25,254 nucleotides of DNA from a virus. The notes below the pieces were generated by a model that saw only the letters and a list, made by a program, of their open reading frames with translations, searched no databases and had not been told where the DNA came from. This document shows positions 1 through 7,900 of this stretch, in pieces; the stretch's first letter is position 1, and the number at the start of each line of letters is the position of its first letter. Made by a program: the position numbers and the translations under genes. The DNA is taken from positions 1 through 25,254 of IMG/VR virus record IMGVR_UViG_3300028844_004412, one strand, 5' to 3'.

Positions 1-21
1 ACTTATAACATCAATCATATA

Positions 22-351
22 TTAGAGTATGTCTAAAAAATCCTCAAGTGATAACGTAACGTATGTCTTTGAACGATTACGTTTAAATATTAATAATGGT
101 TTATAGTCACCGCAATTTTCTTCGGCTTGTTCTAACGATGACCATATGTTTAATTTTTCTTGATTTTTACATTCAACAGAAAACGGAAACTTCTGTCTTG
201 CTCCATGGGCCATTTTTATGTCTTCTCCTGATTCTCCCATAACAGCAGTCTTTATATCATCAGGATGTATATCAAATTTTTCTATTAAAAGTTCTCGGAC
301 TTTGTTTTGTAAACGACGGCCTTTAGCCTTTCGTGCGGATGTTGAAATCAT
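22..351 (-). CDS. Small PD-(D/E)XK resolvase-like nuclease
   Basis: A 109-aa protein with the residue pattern of small PD-(D/E)XK nucleases (VRR-NUC or Holliday-junction-resolvase-like). A basic first helix contains E20, a GESGED stretch supplies D44, and the core strand reads VECKN with E60 and K62, followed by a helix containing EQAEE. The likely role is DNA cleavage during recombination, repair or packaging clean-up. The call rests on motif spacing only, so the substrate is unknown. The gene is separated from the upstream structural genes by a 191-base AT-rich gap and so probably has its own promoter or is served by read-through. No good Shine-Dalgarno sequence precedes the ATG. The nuclease family is moderately secure and the biological role is not. 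Confidence 0.6.
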   Translation of the reverse strand: MISTSARKAKGRRLQNKVRELLIEKFDIHPDDIKTAVMGESGEDIKMAHGARQKFPFSVECKNQEKLNIWSSLEQAEENCGDYKPLLIFKRNRSKTYVTLSLEDFLDIL

Positions 352-542
352 AAACTTTAGTTTAGTTAAGTTAATAGTTTTTAAGCTATTATAGTTTTAT
401 TAAGTTATAATAGTTATTTGTTAAGTAAAATTTTTTAATTGTAATCTGTTAGTATATGTCCATAAAGGTATTATAAGGTTTAAATGAAACCTTTTTAAAG
501 ACAATGTATATAACGTTATTACAATAATAAGTAGTGGTTAAA
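352..542 (-). promoter_or_regulatory. AT-rich intergenic leader, the largest gene gap in the window
   Basis: This 191-base stretch lies between the last late structural gene and the small nuclease gene and is mostly A and T. On the minus strand it has TATAAT hexamers at 393-388 and 475-470, but I see no convincing TTGACA at the right spacing. An 8-bp inverted repeat (386-393 with 406-413, 12-base loop) sits inside it, as does the 475-493 hairpin listed separately. It is probably the end of one transcription unit and the start of another. I see no tRNA or open reading frame in it. Confidence 0.35.
475..493 (-). terminator. Weak candidate terminator hairpin
   Basis: A perfect 7-bp stem (AAGGTTT at 475-481, AAACCTT at 487-493) with a 5-base loop lies about 50 bases past the stop of the last structural gene. 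The T-run that would make an intrinsic terminator lies on the plus-strand side (491-496 region), and on the minus strand the stem is followed by ATAATACC. It could slow or end minus-strand transcription but is not a textbook terminator in that direction. Confidence 0.3.
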
Positions 543-1307
543 TTATTTAAAATTCAATTTATTTTTTATCTTCTTAAATTGACCTATAGCCCATTTCTCA
601 GCACGTTCTTCCCATTTATTATCATCGTGAGGGTCTAATCCTTTGTACTGAGCCATTGTACCTGCCTGAGCATATTTCTTTATAAATTTTCTTACTCCAA
701 TTTGTTTAGCATCAAGAGCGTGTTTAATTTCGTGTAAAACGGTTATGATAAATTCTTTCATATTAGGATACGAACTTCTGATTTTTATAGTATCAGTTTC
801 AGGTATGTAATCACCGAAGTCTCTACCTTTACTGAATCTAACTTTAGATTTGAGTCCGTATGATTTAACTAATTCAGTAGCTATATGAAGATAGTCTACT
901 CTTTCGTTTAATTTATTTTCTACAGAATACTTTTTTGTAGAAGATTTAAAATTCTTTTTTCTCATAACCGTTTTTGATATCATATCTATTTCTTGATTTC
1001 TTTTATCATATCTTAATACTACAGGTACATTAATATCTGATTGCATATCTTTAAATAAAACATTTACACCATCAGGTAAAGAAGCTATATGTTTACCAAA
1101 CTTTCTATACACAAGTCTAAATATCTTTATTACTTCAGCAGATGAGATAGGTTTACCATTTCTCGCATCATTTACTCTGTCGTGGAAATGTCTTGTAAAC
1201 TCTACATCAATACCTACTTTAGCCCAAATCTTGTCAAGATGTTTTTCAACTTGACCGAGTTGACTTGGAGAAATATATTCATTTATTATATGTGTTAATT
1301 TAATCAT
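543..1307 (-). CDS. Candidate packaged protein with HExxH metalloprotease motif
   Basis: A 254-aa protein in three parts. Residues 1-10 (MIKLTHIINE) resemble a T4 capsid-targeting peptide ending in an I-x-E motif (I8, N9, E10) of the type cut by the gp21 prohead protease. Residues about 35-125 form a compact domain with an H40-x3-R44 core (TRHFHDR) and a hydrophobic strand near 94-100; similar domains are known in marine T4-like phages, and the pattern loosely resembles small RelE/DUF4258-type folds. Residues about 140-254 carry HEIKH (H192, E193, H196) followed by WEERAEKWA, where E233, E234 or E237 could be the third zinc ligand, as in ImmA/IrrE-type zincins. The gene is last in the late structural operon, 19 bases after its neighbour, with no clear Shine-Dalgarno. 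Packaging and protease activity are inferences. Confidence 0.6.
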   Translation of the reverse strand: MIKLTHIINEYISPSQLGQVEKHLDKIWAKVGIDVEFTRHFHDRVNDARNGKPISSAEVIKIFRLVYRKFGKHIASLPDGVNVLFKDMQSDINVPVVLRYDKRNQEIDMISKTVMRKKNFKSSTKKYSVENKLNERVDYLHIATELVKSYGLKSKVRFSKGRDFGDYIPETDTIKIRSSYPNMKEFIITVLHEIKHALDAKQIGVRKFIKKYAQAGTMAQYKGLDPHDDNKWEERAEKWAIGQFKKIKNKLNFK

Positions 1308-1326
1308 AATTAATCATAAAGTCAAG

Positions 1327-2088
1327 CTATTTTTTCTTTAAACGACTTTTTTCTCTACGACCTCTGTTCTTAGATTGTGATTCGAATCCTACTATCTTTC
1401 CACCTTTATGTGAAGCGTCTTTACCATCACCGTTTCCATAAGTACCTTTTTTACGATTGTACTTATTTAACTCTGCTCTGTACTTTTTAGATTTTTTAGA
1501 AGATTGAAATTTTTTATATTCGTCTTTGTAATCTCTTTTTGCTTTTGCTTCATCCATTACAGATTCTTTCATTTTAGCTAATTTCTTTTCAGCATCTTTT
1601 ATATCTTGTTGAATAAATTTTACATACTTTTTAAACTTTGAATGTTTTTTAGCTAACACTTTAGCATTAGATAATTCTTTATTTAAATCTATGATATAAA
1701 GAGCCATATCATTTCTATCTCTCTGTGGTCCTTCACCTATCATATCATAGCCTATAAGTGCCATTGCTATGTCTCTTGTAGAATCTCCTCTGAATTGTTT
1801 TACTACTCTTTTATAATTTTTTTTAAGCATAGCAGCTGCTTTCTTAGAAGACTTTGTATATTTTGTAAGAAAGTTGTGTAGAACTTTAATCTCTTCTTTA
1901 TTTTCGTTTTGTTTTTTCAGAGTACGAAACGTAGTAACTTTTCTACCATTAATAGTAGGCATCCCGTGTTGGTCAGTTTCTATAGAATTTACTTTAGTCT
2001 TTTTATTCTTGAATCTTCCTGTAAGAATAGTATCACCGACTTCAACATCGATTGTAATTTTTTCATTTAATATGTCTTTTAACTTCAT
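1327..2088 (-). CDS. Candidate packaged protein with degenerate HNH-like C-terminus
   Basis: A 253-aa lysine-rich protein. Residues 1-9 (MKLKDILNE) look like a T4-type capsid-targeting peptide with an L7-N8-E9 cleavage motif. Residues about 11-58 form a small beta domain (VEVGDTILTGRFKNKK, then GMPTINGRKVTTFR) of the kind found in other marine phage proteins. The middle is helical and charged. The C-terminus (from about residue 185) has a YKDEYKKF start and a GDGKDASHKGG segment followed by NRGRR. This resembles the GDGK-x-DH plus N-R layout of phage HNH-type tails, but serine precedes the histidine (S226, H227) instead of aspartate, so it is probably not a working nuclease. A DNA-binding head protein is plausible. 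It lies 8 bases after the 348-aa tail gene and lacks an obvious Shine-Dalgarno. Confidence 0.55.
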   Translation of the reverse strand: MKLKDILNEKITIDVEVGDTILTGRFKNKKTKVNSIETDQHGMPTINGRKVTTFRTLKKQNENKEEIKVLHNFLTKYTKSSKKAAAMLKKNYKRVVKQFRGDSTRDIAMALIGYDMIGEGPQRDRNDMALYIIDLNKELSNAKVLAKKHSKFKKYVKFIQQDIKDAEKKLAKMKESVMDEAKAKRDYKDEYKKFQSSKKSKKYRAELNKYNRKKGTYGNGDGKDASHKGGKIVGFESQSKNRGRREKSRLKKK

Positions 2089-2096
2089 AACTATAA

Positions 2097-3143
2097 CTAT
2101 GAGTTAACATCAAAACGTACAACAAAAGCAAGTGCTAATTCGTCTTCGTTCTTTATTGGGTTAGCTAATTTACCTACAGCCAAGAGCTGATTTTGGTCGT
2201 TATAAAGTCCAATTTGTGTTACATACGGTGCGAACTTAGAACCCGTAACAAAAGGTGCGACTTTCTCTGTTGCACCATATGCTCTTTCGCCATATGAACT
2301 CGCACTGATTGAACTCGGGTGATGTACAGGCGCTCCGCCGGGAGGAAAGAACTTGTATGCAGAACCACTTTCAGGTACTTCTATAGAACCACTTCTTTCA
2401 AATGTCGTAGATATATTTGTAGATTTATTAAATTTAAACTCAGGTACATCACATAGATATTCATACTCTAAGTTCTTTACTGATGATTTTAAATTTATTT
2501 CCCAACCATCACTACCGGTACCTACTCCTACGCCGTTATACAAACTTCCTGTATCTGTGATTACTATTATACCATCAGCATAAAATATGTTGCCAATAAC
2601 TCCGTTTAGTATTTGTGAACCACTATGTACGAGTTTACTTGAATCGTATGATGAAGATTGGTATGCGGCAAACGACGCAGAATAAGTATTATCATACAAG
2701 TTCCCAAAGCTGTCATCAAGCAATGTTAAAGTTTTATGTCCAGGACTATTATCTGTTAACTCGACACTACCTGGTTTTATTTTTTCACCATAAAACGCAG
2801 ATGGTATTGATATTACATTTACCTGTCCGTGTATATCTAATTTAGTGTAAACATTACTACCACCAAAATTATTAAACGGTCCAGGTGTTCTGTCGTCAAA
2901 TTGATTATAATATCTGTTTTTCGCCCAATAGTAAGTTGGTTGTTTAAAAAATGTATACGAAGAGTTTGACGCTGATACAAAAGTAATACCATCACTCGCA
3001 CTCGCATAATTATACAGAGATTGTGAAACCGCTTGATAAGAGTATACACCAAATGAGCCCGTATCATTATTCGTAAACGAGAATGATTTGTGACTCGAAA
3101 ATGGAGTTATGCTAATATCATCAGGAGGTATTCTACGAAACAC
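2097..3143 (-). CDS. Tail/baseplate structural protein, paralogue of its neighbour
   Basis: A 348-aa serine-, tyrosine- and glycine-rich protein typical of phage tail appendages. Its C-terminal 45 residues (YVTQIGLYNDQNQLLAVGKL onward) match the C-terminus of the 350-aa neighbour: 15 of the first 23 aligned residues are identical. Such endings recur in virion proteins of marine T4-like phages. A preceding segment (CDVPEFKFNKSTN) also parallels the neighbour's CRVGNKKFNFSSN. The two genes therefore look like an old duplication whose N-terminal parts diverged. A strong Shine-Dalgarno (AAGGAGG on the minus strand) precedes the ATG in a 15-base gap. The exact position in the virion is unknown. 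Confidence 0.65.
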   Translation of the reverse strand: MFRRIPPDDISITPFSSHKSFSFTNNDTGSFGVYSYQAVSQSLYNYASASDGITFVSASNSSYTFFKQPTYYWAKNRYYNQFDDRTPGPFNNFGGSNVYTKLDIHGQVNVISIPSAFYGEKIKPGSVELTDNSPGHKTLTLLDDSFGNLYDNTYSASFAAYQSSSYDSSKLVHSGSQILNGVIGNIFYADGIIVITDTGSLYNGVGVGTGSDGWEINLKSSVKNLEYEYLCDVPEFKFNKSTNISTTFERSGSIEVPESGSAYKFFPPGGAPVHHPSSISASSYGERAYGATEKVAPFVTGSKFAPYVTQIGLYNDQNQLLAVGKLANPIKNEDELALAFVVRFDVNS

Positions 3144-3158
3144 CTTAGTTCCTCCTTA

Positions 3159-4211
3159 TTAGAAATCAAGTTTAACTTTTACGATAGCTTCTCTTGCAAA
3201 AGACTTTAATAAAGGTTTACTTAACTTAGCAATTGCTAACAATTCATTAGCATCATTATACATACCAACTTGTGTAACATAAGATTTTGGATTCTTAAAA
3301 AATGTTGGATTAGTAAATGAACCATCTGAAGCTGTAAAATATGTTGGGTTACTTGAAAAGTTAAATTTCTTGTTACCAACTCTACAGAAATAATGTGTAG
3401 AACTGATTACTTCTTCTCTACGAGCTTGAAAGTAAGACTTTGCTTTAATAGACTTAAACAATTTATTAGCATTAAAAGCTTCAGCATTACTTGCTGATAC
3501 AATATTAAGATGAGGTGCACCTAATACTTTTAATGGATGCGGATTAAGAACTATCATACCCAAGTCAGGATAAAACAATCCATAAGAACCCATTGTCGTT
3601 TCTGCTGCTGCAGTCGTCTTAATAACCGCATTACCACCTGAAATAGAACCCGATACAACATTAAATACTCGCCCACCTTGATTAACGGTTGGATTAGTAG
3701 TCGCACCTGAATCATCAATAAGTTTTATAGTACTCGTACCACTTGCTCCACTACCACTTATATGTAGTTCCCAATTACCTGGGTCCATCTTTTCACGTAT
3801 TCTCGCTCTTTGTAAAGAAATCACATATGCGTGTTCTAAAACGTGACTACTTGCCATTGTGAATTTATCTTCACCGGGTCCTAATAATATATTTGAAAAC
3901 TGACCATATAATGCCGCAGATGCTCTTTTTCCTGTAGCTCCTTTTGTACCTAAAGAACCACTACCATCATAATGTGCATAAGCTATACTAAATTGTATCT
4001 CAGCAGTAGCATCAGCATCAGGGTCACTTTTGTAAACATCTAAATAATAATTACCTGTTGAGCCTGATTGTGTTGATGAAGTGAAGAATGTAGTTAACGT
4101 ACCTGTGCCACTACTCCACATTCCGGAAGAGATTACATCTCTGAGTCCTGAAATCACATCAGGATTCTCAGGATTTTCAGCTTCTGTTTGAAATCGTTGA
4201 TAAATTGCCAT
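3159..4211 (-). CDS. Tail/baseplate structural protein of marine T4-like phages
   Basis: A 350-aa protein beginning MAIYQRFQTEA and ending with the shared YVTQVGMYNDANELLAIAKL domain and a VKVKLDF finish. The overall organisation (IYQRFQ start, a central region with repeated HYDGSGS-type turns, RARIREKMDPGNWELHISG, then the conserved C-terminus) is one I associate with virion structural proteins of T4-like cyanophages and pelagimyophages. It probably forms part of the outer baseplate or a fibre attachment. It follows the 216-aa gene by 14 bases, with a purine-rich GAGGGGGAA ribosome binding site. I cannot match it to a named T4 gene. Confidence 0.65.
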   Translation of the reverse strand: MAIYQRFQTEAENPENPDVISGLRDVISSGMWSSGTGTLTTFFTSSTQSGSTGNYYLDVYKSDPDADATAEIQFSIAYAHYDGSGSLGTKGATGKRASAALYGQFSNILLGPGEDKFTMASSHVLEHAYVISLQRARIREKMDPGNWELHISGSGASGTSTIKLIDDSGATTNPTVNQGGRVFNVVSGSISGGNAVIKTTAAAETTMGSYGLFYPDLGMIVLNPHPLKVLGAPHLNIVSASNAEAFNANKLFKSIKAKSYFQARREEVISSTHYFCRVGNKKFNFSSNPTYFTASDGSFTNPTFFKNPKSYVTQVGMYNDANELLAIAKLSKPLLKSFAREAIVKVKLDF

Positions 4212-4225
4212 TAGTTATTCCCCCT

Positions 4226-4876
4226 CTACCTTCTTCTACCGAATGTTCTGTTACGATTGACGGTTAAATTAATTGTAGTTGTCGCGGCTGTTTCATTACC
4301 GACTATAGTTAATTGTGTAGTTTGTGTTCTTGTTAACCTCTTTGGTCTTATTTCAACACTTTTACCTACTACAGAAATGCTGTTTGGTAAATCGTCTTCA
4401 TCTAAAAAGAATGGTACCGTTGTACCACCGGCAGATACTTGCGCACCTGCTCTAACTCTGAGTCTTGCCATAGATTGATTGTGAAGAATGAAAGTATAGC
4501 CTAAAGTATCATCAGAACCATTTTGTGTAGATGGATTTATGATACTAACAGAATTTAATCTTCTTAAAGTAACAGCACTTTGTGCTACTTCGAGTATTGG
4601 CATCGCTTGTGTTGATTTAGGTAGAGTTACTAACTTATATCGCATAACGTGATTTTCATCAGGAAATGCTTCAAGAAGAGGCATACTCTCAATTACGTTG
4701 CCGTAGAAATCACTACCATTAGGATGTGTTACATCCCACAAACGATAATCGACTTCATCGTCTGCTAAAGCAAACTTTGTTATGTTGAACTGATTCTCAC
4801 CTTTGGCTAAAAGTTCTCTGCCCTTCTTTGTGAGTACAGCATCAACGGTAATATTTGTATTATTTAAAAATCCCAT
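4226..4876 (-). CDS. Conserved virion structural protein
   Basis: A 216-aa protein starting MGFLNNTNITVDAVLTKKGR, followed by NITKFALADDEVDYRLWD. This start is shared by a conserved structural protein family in marine T4-like phages. The N-terminal half (to about residue 100) is the conserved part. The C-terminal 80 residues are beta-rich and end in a basic RNRTFGRRR tail, possibly an Ig-like or binding module. It is preceded by a good ribosome binding site (TAGGAGT) and by the only sizeable gap inside the tail module (68 bases). The exact role in the tail is unknown. Confidence 0.6.
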   Translation of the reverse strand: MGFLNNTNITVDAVLTKKGRELLAKGENQFNITKFALADDEVDYRLWDVTHPNGSDFYGNVIESMPLLEAFPDENHVMRYKLVTLPKSTQAMPILEVAQSAVTLRRLNSVSIINPSTQNGSDDTLGYTFILHNQSMARLRVRAGAQVSAGGTTVPFFLDEDDLPNSISVVGKSVEIRPKRLTRTQTTQLTIVGNETAATTTINLTVNRNRTFGRRR

Positions 4877-4944
4877 ATTAGACTCCTATTAGATAAATAG
4901 ACTATTCTTCTATATTAAATATTGGTTTATTAAGTTTTTCTTCA
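4877..4944 (-). other. 68-base intergenic gap inside the tail operon
   Basis: This AT-rich gap follows the 2281-aa gene. It holds the ribosome binding site of the next gene near 4885 and a near-palindrome AATAG-A-CTATT at 4896-4906. There is no TATAAATA late-promoter box in the minus direction and no stem followed by a T-run. It may be a processing or promoter site, but the sequence shows nothing decisive. Confidence 0.3.
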
Positions 4945-7900
4945 CTATTCGATGTCAAGTTTCGAATCTCCCGGTTCTTTTGTTACAATTCTTGTTGGTG
5001 AAGTCAATGTTACTTCAACAGCATCCAACCCATCTTGAGTTGTAAATTTTGTATTCTTTACTCCTTCATAAAATAATCTTCTCATAGCAGTAGAACTATC
5101 AGCAGGTACATTGATTTCTGCTGGTTCATATGAAAAACTTGACGGACTTTCTATAGATGCACTATATTCACTACTATAAAATAATTTAATTCTACCCTTT
5201 AAAGGATTAAGTCTTGAACCTGTGACATTAGGCTGTAAAGGTTGTTGGTCTTTAAACGAATCACCAAATGTTACAGATGCCGATGCATAAATGTCACCCG
5301 GCTGTCCTTTTCTTTCAAGTATACTATGTTCAAAGTTTTCTAATCTACTTTGTGAAAGTACTCCTTCATAAAGTTTATTTTCTCCTTGAATACGTACTGC
5401 ACTCGCACTCGCATCATTAGTATAAAATTGTATTGATTGATTTATTTCATCAAACGATGTATCTGTTGAAGGTGAATACGGCTGACCATAAACTTTGTAT
5501 TCTGCTATGCCAGGAGCATAGTATGATTCACTAATCGGTAATAGAGTTTCATAGTATGTGTTTTCAAAGAAAGGTTGTTTACCAACTACTTCTCTCGCTC
5601 TTTCAAGTAAATTAGGTTCTACTAAAATACCAAATCTTGCATTAGCTCTCGCAGGTGTTAATTTTTTAAGTTGCGGAAAGATACTTTGGTCATATGTTTT
5701 TAACAATTTTAAATATTGAAAGAAACTAAATGGTGCATTATACTTTTGCCAATATTTATCTTGAGCCGCATCAAGTCCACGATAAGTTTCTGAATATCTA
5801 TCACGCGGGTCACCGAGAAAATTACCAAAATCTATGTTAGCTAATGATTCTATTATATCCTGATTTATAGCATCTGATGGTGAAAAATATATTCCAACTT
5901 TATTACCATCAGTTGGAGCAAAATCATATCTTCCCCTTCCAATCGGTTTTTCAGATTGTAATTCAGTATACATACCATCACTACCACTAATATACTGAAA
6001 CTCAGGTCTAACAACATTTGCTTCTATTCTAATTTTATTAGTGCTTGGTTTAGATGGCCCTAAGTTTGGTACTAAAGATTTTGTTCTATCTACTACAGAT
6101 TCAAAAGTATTTGATGTAAATCCTACCGCAGTAGCATTTTGAGTTTCTGTTGTCTTAGCAGATACATCTCTAATAACAGGGTCTGATTGTAAATTTTTAT
6201 CATCATCAAAAGAATATCGAGAAACAATGTGTTCATACGATGAAGAAACAGAATTACCATCATATGCTTTTGGGTTACCAACGTGATTATCAAATGAGCC
6301 TGTGTTTAAAGTTTCTGTCCAAACACGAACTTCCATCAATGAACCTGAATATCGTTGTATTGGTAATTTATTAAAATCAACAGAACCTGTTTCCGGACCT
6401 GTTAAAACTGAAGCACCGCCTATATTAAATGTTCCAAAACTATCCCAAGATGAATTGTAAGTTTTACCAGCCGCAGTAGCACCATTAATAGTTAATGTAT
6501 TAGAAGAAACATATTGAAATCTGTCGATACCCGCATCATATTTCTTTATAACTAAATTATAATCTACACTATTTTGTATAGACGCACTTTGTGGTGTTCT
6601 ACGAATCATAGCACTATAAAATTCATCATCGTATATTGGCATTAATGAAGAAGATGTAGCTTTCCATCCATCTGAACCTGATAAGTAAAATAATAAACTA
6701 CCAATATTATCAGCATTGTTATTATCTTTCATTACTATACCCATAGTATTTTTAGCACTACTTACTTTATTCCATATAATTTGATTTTGACTATGCGGTG
6801 CTTTAAATCTCCATTCTACCGTATCAGGAAATTGTGCTGCATCACCTGCTACAGAAGCAGATGCTTCTTGCCAAGTAAAATGTACTCGCTGACCTCCTCT
6901 AAATCCAAGTGCTTTTGTAAATTTTCTGTCGATAGCAAAATTAACAGAACTTGGTGTATCAGGTCCACCATATTCTTTTACTCTTAATATTGAACTCGGT
7001 ATACCATAACAATTAATTAATCCTTTTAATGCTCTTACGGTCCCTTTATTCTTTAAGAAGTACGGCATATTTGAAACTATACGTGACCATATTTCTCTTG
7101 AGATATCTTGTTCAGTTCTTTCTATTTCTTCAAATCCACCCGCAGAACCACTTGAACGCTGGCCTAAAGCAAAATTAGGTAAATCAACTAAATCTTTACC
7201 ATCTGATAATCCCCATCCAAGACTTTTAGCTACAGAATAATATAATTGTTTTGAAAGTCCTTCAGATATATTTTCTCTTCTATCATTTATCATACCTGTT
7301 TGTTTAATATACAACCAAATTTTATCAAACATTTGACCCATCATTTTTATAAAATCCAAGTATGCTTGATTTTCTTGTGTGTTGACAAACTGAGGCATAT
7401 TATTTATAAGATAGTTTCCATTTCTACTATCGTATTCAGAAGAACTAACCATTTGTAAATTAAACCAAGATGTAGCTTCTGAAGATGTAGTATGAGCAAG
7501 AACGTAAGGACTATTCATTGTACCCGCACCACTTAACTTTGGCCAAGCATTGTCGTGAAATGTACCCATCGATGATGAATAATAAGAACTTGATTGTTCA
7601 AACATATATTTTTCAAAACTATCAAAACCATTCTTTACGTTTCTAATTCTTTGATGCCATATATCTGAATCTTGTTTTTCTGTTCCGTAGTTCGCCTGTG
7701 TTATACCTGCACTACTTGCTGAACTTTGTGTATAACTTTCTATTAATTCTAATTTATATTTAAAATTTCTAATTCTTTTTTCAGCTGATGAAAAATGTGT
7801 AAACTCTCTAAAGCCTTTATCGTGCGGTATATTTAATTCTGTTTCTTCTAAAGAACCTGATAAAATAATATTTTGTAATTTCTCTTTTATATCTACATTA

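Noticed and set aside
1-18. An ATG at 18-16 on the minus strand opening a frame MIDVIS that leaves the left edge
   Set aside because: Only six codons are visible and there is no Shine-Dalgarno, so a following gene cannot be supported from this window.
386-413. 8-bp inverted repeat CTATTATA/TATAATAG considered as an operator or terminator
   Set aside because: A/T-only repeats of this size are common in this gap and there is no T-run in the minus direction; it is mentioned only within the intergenic entry.
1874-2107. A 77-codon plus-strand frame, and similar frames at 2353-2583, 2615-2845, 4257-4478, 22436-22687 and 23719-23994
   Set aside because: All are antisense to well-supported genes and show no recognisable motifs, so they are treated as by-products of AT-rich codon use.
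7401-7408. TATAAATA on the minus strand inside the 2281-aa gene (also at 13624-13631 inside gp6)
   Set aside because: No gene start lies downstream within a sensible distance, and several chance copies of an A/T octamer are expected in 25 kb of this composition.
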